Source of the DNA: Massilia eurypsychrophila
GTDB lineage: Bacteria; Pseudomonadota; Gammaproteobacteria; Burkholderiales; Burkholderiaceae_D
Direction of reading: 5' to 3'
Assembly: GCF_002760655.1 (NCBI RefSeq)
Contig: NZ_PDOC01000001.1
Location: forward strand, 434,001 to 498,000
Length of the DNA stretch: 64,000 nt
Position numbers and translations under genes: made by a program. The notes beneath the pieces were generated by a model. It was not told the origin of the DNA, made no database searches, and saw only the letters and a program-made list of their open reading frames with translations. Positions 1-7,377 of this stretch are shown piece by piece. How positions within the stretch are numbered: the first letter of the stretch is position 1; each line of letters begins with the position of its first letter.

Positions 1-485
1 GCCACGGCTTCGACGACAAGGGCAGCCAGTCCGACGGCGACGGCAACCTGCGCGACTGGTGGACCAAGGAAGACCGCGTCAAGTTCCAGGCCAAGGCCGA
101 CGCGCTGACCAAGCAGTACGACGCCTACAGCCCGGTCAAGGGCTACAACGTCAACGGCGCGCTGACGCTGGGCGAGAACATTGGCGACAACTCCGGTGTG
201 GCGGTCGCGTACAAGGCCTACAAGCTGTCGCTCAAGGGTCAGCCGGCGCCGGTGATCGACGGCCTGACCGGCGACCAGCGCTTCTTCATGGGCTTCGGCC
301 AGGTATGGCGCATGAAGATGCGCGACGAAGCGCTGATCGTGCAGGTCAAGACCGACCCGCACTCGCCAGGCCAGTTCCGCGCCAACGGCACCATGATGAA
401 CCAGCCGGCCTTCTATGAAGCGTTCGGCGTCAAGGAAGGCGACAAGATGTACCGCGCGCCGGCCGACCGCGTCATCATCTGGTAG
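1..485 (+). CDS. M13 family zinc metallopeptidase, C-terminal fragment (cut by window edge)
   Basis: Open from the window edge, reading frame beginning at base 3, to a TAG at 483-485. The visible 160 residues begin with HGFDD, so the first half of the HExxH zinc motif lies just outside the window. The third-ligand motif GENIGD and the conserved C-terminal tail ending VIIW are present, as is the FRANGTMMNQPAFYEAF block typical of neprilysin/PepO-type M13 peptidases. It closely resembles the same part of the next gene, so the two are tandem paralogues. Family role: a zinc endopeptidase acting on short peptides in the periplasm or outside the cell. A hairpin terminator follows the stop, so it is probably transcribed separately from its neighbour. 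Confidence 0.93.
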   Translation, partial: HGFDDKGSQSDGDGNLRDWWTKEDRVKFQAKADALTKQYDAYSPVKGYNVNGALTLGENIGDNSGVAVAYKAYKLSLKGQPAPVIDGLTGDQRFFMGFGQVWRMKMRDEALIVQVKTDPHSPGQFRANGTMMNQPAFYEAFGVKEGDKMYRAPADRVIIW

Positions 486-505
486 TCGCAGCATCGGTAA
501 AGGGA

Positions 506-527
506 GGGGCGCGTCGCGCCCCTTTTT
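506..527 (+). terminator. Intrinsic terminator after first M13 gene
   Basis: A 6-bp GC stem (GGGGCG / CGCCCC) with a 5-nt loop is followed directly by TTTTT. It lies 20 nt after the stop codon of the upstream peptidase gene. Confidence 0.75.
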
Positions 528-557
528 CGCATTCTGGCGAAGACATTGGAGTATTGA

Positions 558-2606
558 ATGAACAAATATTTATTGAGCGCGCTGACGCTTAGCCTGATTG
601 CCGGCCTTGCGCAGGCAGGCGGCGCAACCAAGGCGGTCGCCAAGGCGCCGGCGTCGGGCATCGCGGTCGAGTACATCGACCCGGCGGTGCGGGTGCAGGA
701 CGACTTCTTCAAGCACCTGAACGGCAAGTGGCTGACGTCGACCGAGATCCCGGCCGACAAGTCGAGCTGGGGCACCTTCGTCAAGCTCGACGACGACCTG
801 CGCCCGCAGCTGCGCGCGATCATCGAGGACGCCGCCAGGAGCCCGAACGGCAAGGCCGGCACCGACGCCCAGCGCATCGGCGACTTCTACGCCAGCTACA
901 TGGACGAGCAGCGCGCCGACGCGCTGGGCCTGGCGCCGTTGAACGCCGAACTGGCGCGCATCGCGGCGATGAAGGACAAGGCGGAACTGCCGGCGATGCT
1001 GGCGCACCTGGGCCGCCAGAGCATCGACACGCCGTTCGATTTTGCGATCCACCAGGACGCCAAGGATTCGACCAAGTACGTCGCCGACATCATGCAGGGC
1101 GGGCTTGGCCTGCCGGACCGCGAGTACTACCTGAAGGCGGACGACGCCAAGCTGGCCGACGCGCTGGCGAAATACCAGGTGCACGTCGAGAAGATGCTGG
1201 CGCTGGCCGGCTCGAAGACGGCGGCGCTTGATGCCGCGCGCATCGTCGCGTTCGAGACCGCGCTGGCCAAGGTGCAGTGGACGCCGGTGGAAAACCGCGA
1301 CCCGGTCAAGACGTACAACAAGGTCGACCTGGCGAAGATGGCGGAAGTGGCGCCGGGCTTCAACTGGAAAGCCTACCTGGACGGCGCCGGCATCAGCGGC
1401 AAGACCAGCTACGTCGTGGTCAGCCAGCCGAGCTACCTGAAGGGTTTTGCGCAGGTGTCGAACGAGACCTCGCTCGACACCTGGAAGGCGTACCTGCAAC
1501 TGCGCCTGATCAGCAGCTACGCCAACGTGCTGTCGAAGCCGTTCGTCGACGAGCGCTTCGCCTTCAACGGCACCGTGCTGGCGGGGATCAAGGAGATGCA
1601 GCCGCGCTGGAAGCGCGCGGTCGGCACGGTCGAAACGGCGATGGGCGAGAGCCTGGGCAAGCTGTACGTCGAGAAGCACTTCCCGGCCGAGCGCAAGGCG
1701 CGCATGGAGGTGCTGGTGAAGAATCTGCTGGCGGCCTACAAGGTCAGCATCGACAAGCTTGACTGGATGAGCCCTGCGACCAAGAAGGAAGCGCAGGCCA
1801 AGCTGGCCAAGTTCACTTACAAGATCGGCTACCCGAACAAGTGGCGCGACTACTCGGCGCTGGTGGTGGTGCGCGACGATTTGGTCGGCAACGTGATGCG
1901 CTCGCGCGTGTTCGAATCGAACCGCCAGCTGGCCAAGCTTGGCCAGCCGATCGACCGCGAAGAGTGGGGCATGACGCCGCAGACGATCAACGCGTACTAC
2001 AACCCGGAGATGAACGAGATCGTGTTCCCGGCGTCGATCCTGCAGCCGCCGTTTTTCGATGCGGACGCCGACGACGCGGTCAATTACGGCGCCATCGGCG
2101 GCGCGATCGGCCACGAGATCAGCCACGGTTTCGACGACCAGGGTTCGCAGTACGACGGCGACGGCAACCTGCGCAACTGGTGGACCGCGCAGGACCAGAA
2201 GAACTTCGCGGCCAAGACGCAGAAGCTGGTGGCGCAGTACGGCGCCTACAGCCCGCTGCCGGGCTATAACGTCAACGGCGAACTGACGCTGGGCGAAAAC
2301 ATCGGCGACAACTCCGGCGTGGCGATCGCGTACAAGGCGTACAAGCTGTCGTTGAAGGGCAAAAAGGCGCCGGTGATCGACGGCCTCACCGGCGACCAGC
2401 GCTTCTTCATGGGCTTCGGCCAGGTGTGGCGCGCGAAGATGCGCGAGCAGCAGCAGATCGTGCAGGTCAAGACCGATCCGCACTCGCCGGGCCAGTTCCG
2501 CGCCAACGGCACGATGATGAACCAGCCGGCGTTCTACGAAGCGTTCAAGGTCAAGCCGGGCGACAAGATGTACCTGGCGCCGAAGGATCGCGTGATTATC
2601 TGGTAG
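558..2606 (+). CDS. M13 family zinc metallopeptidase (neprilysin/PepO-like)
   Basis: 682 residues, the usual length for secreted bacterial M13 peptidases. A signal peptide occupies residues 1 to about 20 (ends AQA). The zinc motif HEISH is at residues 519-523 and the third ligand Glu580 is in GENIGD. The C-terminus ends VIIW as in mature M13 enzymes. The ATG at 558 is preceded by GGAG at 548-551. It hydrolyses peptides in the periplasm or extracellularly; the substrate cannot be read from sequence. It is the second of two adjacent paralogues whose last ~160 residues are nearly identical, apart from short differences such as Q/K substitutions and the MRDEAL versus MREQQQ stretch. Its own terminator follows. 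Confidence 0.95.
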   Translation: MNKYLLSALTLSLIAGLAQAGGATKAVAKAPASGIAVEYIDPAVRVQDDFFKHLNGKWLTSTEIPADKSSWGTFVKLDDDLRPQLRAIIEDAARSPNGKAGTDAQRIGDFYASYMDEQRADALGLAPLNAELARIAAMKDKAELPAMLAHLGRQSIDTPFDFAIHQDAKDSTKYVADIMQGGLGLPDREYYLKADDAKLADALAKYQVHVEKMLALAGSKTAALDAARIVAFETALAKVQWTPVENRDPVKTYNKVDLAKMAEVAPGFNWKAYLDGAGISGKTSYVVVSQPSYLKGFAQVSNETSLDTWKAYLQLRLISSYANVLSKPFVDERFAFNGTVLAGIKEMQPRWKRAVGTVETAMGESLGKLYVEKHFPAERKARMEVLVKNLLAAYKVSIDKLDWMSPATKKEAQAKLAKFTYKIGYPNKWRDYSALVVVRDDLVGNVMRSRVFESNRQLAKLGQPIDREEWGMTPQTINAYYNPEMNEIVFPASILQPPFFDADADDAVNYGAIGGAIGHEISHGFDDQGSQYDGDGNLRNWWTAQDQKNFAAKTQKLVAQYGAYSPLPGYNVNGELTLGENIGDNSGVAIAYKAYKLSLKGKKAPVIDGLTGDQRFFMGFGQVWRAKMREQQQIVQVKTDPHSPGQFRANGTMMNQPAFYEAFKVKPGDKMYLAPKDRVIIW

Positions 2607-2632
2607 GGGCTCGCAGGTTAGGGCACTAATGC

Positions 2633-2660
2633 AGAAGGGCCGCATGCGCGGCCCTTCTTT
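2633..2660 (+). terminator. Intrinsic terminator after second M13 gene
   Basis: An 11-bp perfect stem (AGAAGGGCCGC / GCGGCCCTTCT, 2633-2643 and 2648-2658) with an ATGC loop runs into a short T tract. It lies between the convergent M13 and rfbA genes; the T-run serves the plus strand only. Confidence 0.75.
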
Positions 2661-2670
2661 GTCGATGACA

Positions 2671-3546
2671 CTATTTCAACAGGCCGAGCAGGTAGCGGCC
2701 ATACTCGCTTGCCGCCAAGGGTGCGGCAAGTTCGCGCACCTTGTTCGCATCGATCCACCTTTGCGCGTACGCGATCTCTTCAGGGCAGGCAACCATCAGG
2801 CCCTGGCGCCGCTGCAGCGTCGAGATGAAGCTCGACGCCTCAAGCAGGCTGTCGTGGGTGCCGGCATCGAGCCATGCGTAGCCGCGGCCCATTAGTTCGA
2901 CGTTTAACTGGCCTTGCTCGAGGTAGCGCCGATTGAGATCGGTGATTTCGAGTTCGCCACGCGCCGAGGGCGCGATGCCGGCTGCGATATCGCATACCTG
3001 TTCATCGTAGAAGTACAGGCCGGTGACGGCGTAGCTGCTTTTCGGATGCAGCGGCTTTTCTTCGATGCTGACGGGGAGCTGGTTCCTATCGAATTCGACC
3101 ACGCCATAGCATTCTGGATTGTGAACGTGGTAGGCAAAGACGGTCGCGCCACTGGCGCGGCTGCCGGCATTCTGAAGTTGCCTGACGAGGTCATGGCCGT
3201 AGAAGATATTGTCTCCCAAGACCAGCGCGCTTGGATGCGAGCCGACGAAGTCGCGCCCGACGATAAACGCCTGGGCCAGCCCGCCCGGAGATGGCTGCTC
3301 CTTGTATTGGATGCTCAATCCCCACTGCGCGCCGTCGCCGAGTAGCTCGGCGAAACGGGGCAGGTCGTGTGGCGTCGAAATGATCAGGATGTCGCGTATG
3401 CCCGCCAGCATCAGCGTGGTGAGAGGATAGTAAATCATCGGCTTGTCGTACACCGGCATCAGCTGTTTTGAAAAGGCTTTGGTCGCAGGATAGAGCCGCG
3501 TGCCGGACCCGCCGGCGAGGATGATTCCTTTGCGTGGCAAGTTCAT
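2671..3546 (-). CDS. rfbA: Glucose-1-phosphate thymidylyltransferase (RmlA/RfbA)
   Basis: Makes dTDP-glucose from glucose-1-phosphate and dTTP, the first step of dTDP-sugar synthesis in the cytoplasm. The 291-residue protein has the nucleotidyltransferase signature AGGSGTRL at residues 11-18, then [23 protein letters not shown] and [16 protein letters not shown], all typical of RmlA. I chose the ATG at 3546 because it gives the normal N-terminus and overlaps the rfbB stop as ATGA; a longer in-frame extension to 3612 lies inside rfbB and has no family match. It forms a two-gene operon with rfbB; rfbC and rfbD are not adjacent in this window. Confidence 0.95.
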   Translation of the reverse strand: MNLPRKGIILAGGSGTRLYPATKAFSKQLMPVYDKPMIYYPLTTLMLAGIRDILIISTPHDLPRFAELLGDGAQWGLSIQYKEQPSPGGLAQAFIVGRDFVGSHPSALVLGDNIFYGHDLVRQLQNAGSRASGATVFAYHVHNPECYGVVEFDRNQLPVSIEEKPLHPKSSYAVTGLYFYDEQVCDIAAGIAPSARGELEITDLNRRYLEQGQLNVELMGRGYAWLDAGTHDSLLEASSFISTLQRRQGLMVACPEEIAYAQRWIDANKVRELAAPLAASEYGRYLLGLLK

Positions 3547-4586
3547 ACGCCGCGCTCTTGTTGCGCACCGCCAGTGACGGCGGCCACCCAGTCCTGATGT
3601 TCCAGGTACCACAGCACCGTCTTGCGCATGCCGCTGGCGAAGGTCTCGCGCGCTTGCCAGCCAAGTTCGCGTGCGATTTTGCCGGCGTCGATGGCATACC
3701 GGCGGTCGTGGCCGGGACGGTCGGCGACAAACGTGATCTGCGCCGCATAAGACTGTCCATCGGCCCTGGGTTTAAGCTCGTCGAGAATCGCGCAGGCCGT
3801 GCCGACGACATCGAGGTTGGACATTTCGCAGCCGGCGCCGACGTTGTACGTCTCGCCGGGAGTGCCGACGTCCAGCACGCGCCGGATGGCGGCGCAATGG
3901 TCCTTTACATAAAGCCAGTCGCGAATTTGCCGGCCGTCCCCATACAGTGGAAGCGGTCGACCAGCGAGCGCATTCTGGATGATCAGCGGGATCAGCTTCT
4001 CAGGATAGTGATAGGGGCCGTAATTGTTGGAGCAATTCGTCGTTACGACGGGCAGGCCGTAAGTGTGGTGATAAGCGCGCACCAGATGGTCGGAAGCGGC
4101 CTTGCTCGCAGCATACGGGCTATTCGGCGCGTAGCGGTCCGTTTCCCGGAATGCAGGTGCAGGGTCGCTCAAGGCGCCGTAGACTTCATCGGTGGATATG
4201 TGCAGGAAGCGAAAACTTGCCTTGGCGTCGGGGTCGAGGCTGCTCCAGTAGGCGCGTGTCGCCTCCAGCAAGTGAAAGGTGCCGACGATGTTGGTCTGTA
4301 TGAATGGCGCCGGGCTGTCGATCGATCGGTCGACATGCGACTCGGCAGCGAAGTGAACGATGCCGCGCGGACGATGTTCACGCAGCAGGCGTGTGACAAG
4401 TGGCTGGTCCGCGATATCGCCTTGCACAAAGATAAGGCGCGGGTCGCCGTTCACGCTGGACAGCGTAGCCATGTTGCCGGCGTAAGTCAGCTTATCGAGG
4501 GTGAGGATGCGCTCGGCCGAGCCGGCAAGCCAATCGATTACAAAATTCCCGCCTATGAATCCAGCGCCTCCGGTTACTAAGATCAT
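3543..4586 (-). CDS. rfbB: dTDP-glucose 4,6-dehydratase (RmlB/RfbB)
   Basis: Converts dTDP-glucose to dTDP-4-keto-6-deoxyglucose. The 347-residue extended SDR protein shows the NAD-binding GGAGFIG at residues 6-12, the dehydratase-specific TDE at 132-134 and the YxxxK pair Tyr158/Lys162. All catalytic residues expected for RmlB are present. It is the first gene of the rfbBA pair, overlapping rfbA by 4 nt. The product is a branch point for rhamnose, fucosamine and amino-deoxy sugars. Because the rhamnose genes rfbC and rfbD are absent nearby, the final sugar cannot be named; the DegT aminotransferase at 29410 is one possible consumer in this window. Confidence 0.96.
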   Translation of the reverse strand: MILVTGGAGFIGGNFVIDWLAGSAERILTLDKLTYAGNMATLSSVNGDPRLIFVQGDIADQPLVTRLLREHRPRGIVHFAAESHVDRSIDSPAPFIQTNIVGTFHLLEATRAYWSSLDPDAKASFRFLHISTDEVYGALSDPAPAFRETDRYAPNSPYAASKAASDHLVRAYHHTYGLPVVTTNCSNNYGPYHYPEKLIPLIIQNALAGRPLPLYGDGRQIRDWLYVKDHCAAIRRVLDVGTPGETYNVGAGCEMSNLDVVGTACAILDELKPRADGQSYAAQITFVADRPGHDRRYAIDAGKIARELGWQARETFASGMRKTVLWYLEHQDWVAAVTGGAQQERGV

Positions 4587-4672
4587 CCCGCCGCCTCTCT
4601 GTGGATCGTCGCACGCGCAGTCATCGTAAGCGTCGTGCCCATTTCAGTCTACTGCGGCAGAACGAGCCGACG

Positions 4673-4701
4673 AAAAAAAACCGCTCATGCAACCGAGCGG
4701 T
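4673..4701 (-). terminator. Intrinsic terminator of the cytochrome gene
   Basis: On the minus strand a 7-bp stem ACCGCTC / GAGCGGT with an 8-nt loop is followed by eight T residues. It lies about 20 nt after the cytochrome stop codon. Confidence 0.85.
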
Positions 4702-4722
4702 ATTTTGCGTCAAGCGAATGAC

Positions 4723-5595
4723 TTATTTCACTGCGGCGGTCATGTAGTCGACTGCTGCCTTCACTTCGTCGTCCGAAGCGGTCGAGCCGCCCTTTGGTGG
4801 CATCATGCCTGCCTTGCCCTGGAAGCCCTTGATTGCGTGCTCGTACAGAAGTGCGTCGCCCTGCTTGACGCGATCTGCCCAGGCTGCCTTGTCGCCGAGC
4901 TTCGGCGCGCCGGCGATACCTGCGCCGTGGCAAGCCACGCACGAGGCGTTGTAGACGTTCTTGCCGGTATCGACAGCGAGCTTCGGTGCGGCGGCGGCTG
5001 GCGCCGGCGCTGCTGCGGCCGGTGCGGCTGCAGCAGGAGCTTCCGCCACTGGCGCGGTGGCCGCTGGTGCGGCTGGCGCCGCTGCCGGCACTGCAGGCTC
5101 CTTGAACTTGCCGCCGGACTGGTTGGCCAGGTAGACCACTGCACGGGCCACTTCCACGTCGTCGAGGTCCGGGTTGCCGCCTTTGGCAGGCATGCCGCGG
5201 ATACCTTCGATAGCGTGCTTGAGCAGCGTGTCGTAGCCTTGCGCGATACGTGGCGCCCAGCCAGCGGCGTCGCCGAGCTTAGGAGCACCGGCGGCGCCGC
5301 TGGTGTGGCATGCGGCGCAGATGGCCGTGTAGACGGATTCGGCCGACTGCAGCACTTTCGGTGCGTTGACGTCTTTCAGCGTGAAGCCCTCTTCGGCCAC
5401 CGGACGCAGGCGCGCCGCAATCGCTTCCGCGCTCTGGCTCTCGGTGCCCTCGCCGGTCAGCTTGCTGGTGGTGACAAACGACACCAGCAAAATGATGCCG
5501 ATGACGGTGACCAGGAAGAAGCCGGCCACGGCAGCAACTAGCTGCTTTGGCGTACGGATCGCGGATTCGTGGTGTTCGTTGTGTGCGTCGCTCAT
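4723..5595 (-). CDS. Membrane-anchored diheme c-type cytochrome (cytochrome c5-like)
   Basis: 290 residues. One N-terminal transmembrane anchor (about residues 18-42) is followed by two cytochrome c domains facing the periplasm. The first heme site is CAACH at residues 93-97 with a Met in GMPAKGG as likely sixth ligand; the second is CVACH at 219-223 with Met264/265 in GMMPPKGG. A 40-residue Ala/Pro-rich linker (about 167-205) joins the domains. The ATG at 5595 has an AAGGA ribosome-binding site; a longer frame to 5733 is unlikely because it lacks an RBS and puts charged sequence before the anchor. The probable role is electron transfer at the inner membrane; no partner genes lie nearby. Confidence 0.92.
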   Translation of the reverse strand: MSDAHNEHHESAIRTPKQLVAAVAGFFLVTVIGIILLVSFVTTSKLTGEGTESQSAEAIAARLRPVAEEGFTLKDVNAPKVLQSAESVYTAICAACHTSGAAGAPKLGDAAGWAPRIAQGYDTLLKHAIEGIRGMPAKGGNPDLDDVEVARAVVYLANQSGGKFKEPAVPAAAPAAPAATAPVAEAPAAAAPAAAAPAPAAAAPKLAVDTGKNVYNASCVACHGAGIAGAPKLGDKAAWADRVKQGDALLYEHAIKGFQGKAGMMPPKGGSTASDDEVKAAVDYMTAAVK

Positions 5596-5732
5596 GATGT
5601 CCTTAATACAATTTTGAAATCTGCCGGGCCGGAGTGGTTTGTTTGAGATATGCAAACACTCGCCAAACCCGCGATTATAGACGCAATGCCCTTGTTTTGG
5701 AACGGAAATTGCCCTTGCCGCGACACTTTCCA

Positions 5733-5761
5733 TGGACGGCGCGACGGAAAAACTGTATCCT
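5733..5761 (+). promoter_or_regulatory. Possible sigma-70 promoter of tRNA-Arg
   Basis: TGGACG at 5733-5738 and TATCCT at 5756-5761, 17 nt apart, lie 28 nt before the tRNA. Each box has four of six consensus bases. The position fits, but the match is modest. Confidence 0.3.
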
Positions 5762-5788
5762 TCGCATCTCTTCAGATATTCCCCCTAC

Positions 5789-5864
5789 GCGGCTGTAGCT
5801 CAGTGGATAGAGTATTGGCCTCCGAAGCCAAGGGTCGTGGGTTCGATCCCCGCCAGCCGCACCA
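5789..5864 (+). tRNA. tRNA-Arg (anticodon CCG)
   Basis: A complete cloverleaf: acceptor GCGGCTG / CAGCCGC, anticodon stem TTGGC / GCCAA around loop CTCCGAA (anticodon CCG, reads CGG), T-arm GTGGG / CCCGC around TTCGATC, and a genomically encoded CCA at 5862-5864. It stands alone between the divergently read cytochrome gene and the PEP-CTERM gene. tRNA 3' ends are common insertion sites, but I see no integrase or duplicated 3' end downstream. Confidence 0.97.
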
Positions 5865-6013
5865 AATTCCCAGCGTTCGACCCAGCCAGGCTCTTACAGG
5901 TCAGGCAGCTCTGCCACCAGCGGTTGCCCCGGCTTTGCTCTCTTCCAGGTTTGTTCATTTATCCTTTGCCGTACTGAGGCAGCCGTCTCCGCGCCAAAGG
6001 GTGTCGAAATATC

Positions 6014-6052
6014 TTACAGCTGCTTTGCACCGGAAGCGTCAAGTGATTGTAA
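6014..6052 (+). promoter_or_regulatory. Possible activator-binding inverted repeat upstream of the sigma-54 site
   Basis: TTACA at 6014-6018 and TGTAA at 6048-6052 form a widely spaced inverted repeat just upstream of the -24/-12 element at 6071. A sigma-54 activator such as PrsR (encoded at 13476) needs upstream sites, so this is a reasonable candidate. The same pair is not found before the second sigma-54-like site at 7034, which weakens the case. Confidence 0.25.
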
Positions 6053-6070
6053 ACGCAGCAATATATCTGT

Positions 6071-6085
6071 TGGCCTGCTTCTTGC
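6071..6085 (+). promoter_or_regulatory. Sigma-54 (-24/-12) promoter of the PEP-CTERM gene
   Basis: TGGCCTGCTTCTTGC has the invariant GG (6072-6073) and GC (6084-6085) exactly 10 nt apart, with a full TTGCT at -12. The expected start of transcription is near 6097, giving a leader of about 30 nt to the ATG at 6126. The XrtA-linked regulator PrsR in this window is a sigma-54 activator, and PEP-CTERM genes are known targets of that system, so the site and the regulator fit together. Confidence 0.65.
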
Positions 6086-6125
6086 TTCTACTATTTTTGG
6101 TAAGCAAAGTCGATCCGGGGGATGT

Positions 6126-6890
6126 ATGAGAAAAATATTACGAGTTCTATTGATTGCAGTCGGAGCGCTCGCGTGGATACCAGCTGCGAACGCGGGGCTG
6201 TTCACGACGAACTACGGCGGGTTGGTTGCCGAGTTGAGTGACTGCGACGATTGCGCAAGTTCGACTCCCACACTGTTCGGCGGCGGGCAATCGATTAATT
6301 TTTTCGGGAACAACTACACCGGACTGTATATCAGCAGTAACGGTTACCTGACTTTCGACGCTCCCCACACCCGATTCGACACGCAACCTATCGATACACA
6401 GACGGTTGGCCCCATGATCGCGGGGCTGTTCACCGATCTAGACACAACTGCCGACAGCGAATCGAACGTGTACGTCAACAATTTGACCGTCGGCGAAATA
6501 ATCGTCACCTATGAAATGGTATTTCATAGTGGTGACAACACAATGCGGAGCACTTTTCAACTGCTGGTCCGGTCTGATCAGAAGAGCATTCCTGCGGGCG
6601 AAGGCCAACTGGGGTTTTTCTACGGCGATATCAACGATAGCAACCTCGTATCCGCAGGCTTCGGTGATGGACTAATCACGGTCGACCCCCGTGAGGTCTC
6701 CTTTGCGTCGGATGTTCCCGGAATCACGTTGAGTAATAATGCGCCGCGCTTTTATACCCTGGAGGGCGGCGGTACTGTCGAGCCGCCGCCTGCCGGTGTG
6801 CCTGAGCCGGCGTCGCTAATGCTAATTGGCGTTGGAATGGCCGCGCTGGCCGCCTGCCGATTTCGACTCCGACCTCGATCTGCAACCTGA
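6126..6890 (+). CDS. PEP-CTERM sorting-domain protein with nidogen-like domain
   Basis: 254 residues. A signal peptide (about 1-23, ending ANA) precedes an extracellular domain whose order resembles NIDO domains: a GLYISSNGYLTFD strand, an IAGLFTDLDT strand, then FQLLV and a GFFYGDIN...AGFGDG segment. The C-terminus is a textbook PEP-CTERM signal: VPEPASL from residue 225, a hydrophobic segment, then an Arg-rich tail (RFRLRPRS). Exosortase XrtA (55071-56627) should cleave at this signal after export. It is the only PEP-CTERM protein I can find in the window. Likely role: surface or matrix protein in floc or biofilm formation. A sigma-54 promoter precedes it and a strong terminator follows. 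Confidence 0.9.
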   Translation: MRKILRVLLIAVGALAWIPAANAGLFTTNYGGLVAELSDCDDCASSTPTLFGGGQSINFFGNNYTGLYISSNGYLTFDAPHTRFDTQPIDTQTVGPMIAGLFTDLDTTADSESNVYVNNLTVGEIIVTYEMVFHSGDNTMRSTFQLLVRSDQKSIPAGEGQLGFFYGDINDSNLVSAGFGDGLITVDPREVSFASDVPGITLSNNAPRFYTLEGGGTVEPPPAGVPEPASLMLIGVGMAALAACRFRLRPRSAT

Positions 6891-6897
6891 TATTGAG

Positions 6898-6922
6898 GGC
6901 CGCCATGTGCGGCCTTTTTTTT
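6898..6922 (+). terminator. Intrinsic terminator after the PEP-CTERM gene
   Basis: A 6-bp stem GGCCGC / GCGGCC with loop CATGT is followed by eight T residues, 8 nt after the stop codon. It makes the PEP-CTERM gene a single-gene transcript. Confidence 0.88.
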
Positions 6923-7033
6923 GCCTGGTCGATCTTCCACACCCTCAACGCTGTTCGGTCGCAGAACCCGGTATTCAACATCGCGTCGCCCGCACACGAC
7001 AGACACATATCGTTTGGAAACATTCTCATGTGT

Positions 7034-7049
7034 CGGTGCTAGAATTGCA
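7034..7049 (+). promoter_or_regulatory. Second sigma-54-like (-24/-12) site
   Basis: CGGTGCTAGAATTGCA carries GG (7035-7036) and GC (7047-7048) at the required 10-nt spacing, with a perfect TTGCA at -12 and a weaker -24 box. It lies downstream of the PEP-CTERM terminator and more than 300 nt before the next gene, pointing at the structured stretch that ends at 7184. Confidence 0.45.
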
Positions 7050-7059
7050 TCCTCAAACG

Positions 7060-7184
7060 CTGTGGATGTGCTTTCACAGCAGTTTTTGCTGCGCAAGGAG
7101 CAACATTAGGTTCTCTAGAGATCCAGTGCAGCCCGCGAATCCCTTAGCGGCGCATTATTTTTGCAGCCGATAGGGGATTTTTTT
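7060..7184 (+). ncRNA. Candidate small RNA or untranslated leader
   Basis: From the start site expected for the sigma-54-like promoter to the end of a T-run, about 125 nt. Three hairpins can be drawn: CAGCA / TGCTG (7077-7091), GGTTCTC / GAGATCC with one mismatch (7109-7124), and the long terminator hairpin (7138-7179) with T7. A perfect AAGGAG at 7095-7100 has no ATG, GTG or TTG at a useful distance. A 35-codon ORF overlaps (ATG near 7065, TAG 7171-7173), but it has no ribosome-binding site and resembles nothing I know. It could be a stand-alone sRNA or an attenuated leader of the gene at 7378. Confidence 0.4.
7138..7184 (+). terminator. Long intrinsic terminator hairpin
   Basis: AATCCCTTA (7138-7146) pairs with TAGGGGATT (7171-7179), nine pairs including one G-U. 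An inner stem (CGGC / GCCG plus GC / GC around one bulged A) extends it. Seven T residues follow at 7178-7184. No gene ends just upstream, so it must terminate a non-coding transcript or attenuate read-through into the dehydrogenase gene. Confidence 0.7.
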
Positions 7185-7316
7185 CGGTGCGCGCGCAGGT
7201 TTGGTTCAGCGGGGGAGCCGAAGTTGTCGGTGCCCGCATAGCATGATGACAACGGATTCGGTTGGGTGTTGTTTCTTTTGGACAAATTTAATTGCTTTTT
7301 GACGTGGCGCATGTAT

Positions 7317-7345
7317 TTCTGTGATATATTTGTTGTTAATATAAT
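7317..7345 (+). promoter_or_regulatory. Possible sigma-70 promoter of the dehydrogenase operon
   Basis: A perfect TATAAT at 7340-7345 lies 32 nt before the start codon at 7378 in an AT-rich stretch. The -35 position (7317-7322, TTCTGT) is a poor match. The rest of 7185-7316 shows no gene or clear structure. Confidence 0.35.
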
Positions 7346-7377
7346 TGCAAAACTGATTTTCGAACGGAACCTGGAAA

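Noticed and set aside
570-2645. A 691-codon minus-strand frame opposite the M13 gene.
   Set aside because: The composition is that of an antisense shadow (RRLVH, VLRH repeats). No RBS, signal or domain; the plus-strand peptidase is certain.
4626-4639. A minus-strand GGCACG-N4-TTAC sequence before rfbB that resembles a sigma-54 promoter.
   Set aside because: The -24 box is perfect but the essential GC at -12 is AC. Without that G a sigma-54 promoter is not expected to work.
5789-6125. Integration of a mobile element at tRNA-Arg.
   Set aside because: No integrase, no repeat of the tRNA 3' end and no transposase in the window. The tRNA appears simply to sit beside the locus.
6826-7173. A 115-codon plus-strand frame running from the end of the PEP-CTERM gene through the intergenic region.
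   Set aside because: It starts inside the PEP-CTERM gene, crosses its terminator and has no RBS. The last 35 codons overlap the candidate sRNA, but I see no coding signal.
7060-7184. Possibility that the structured region is a cyclic-di-GMP or other known riboswitch.
   Set aside because: I do not see the conserved core of the c-di-GMP-I aptamer or another class I know, and the hairpin arrangement offers no clear alternative pairing. Infernal against Rfam would decide.
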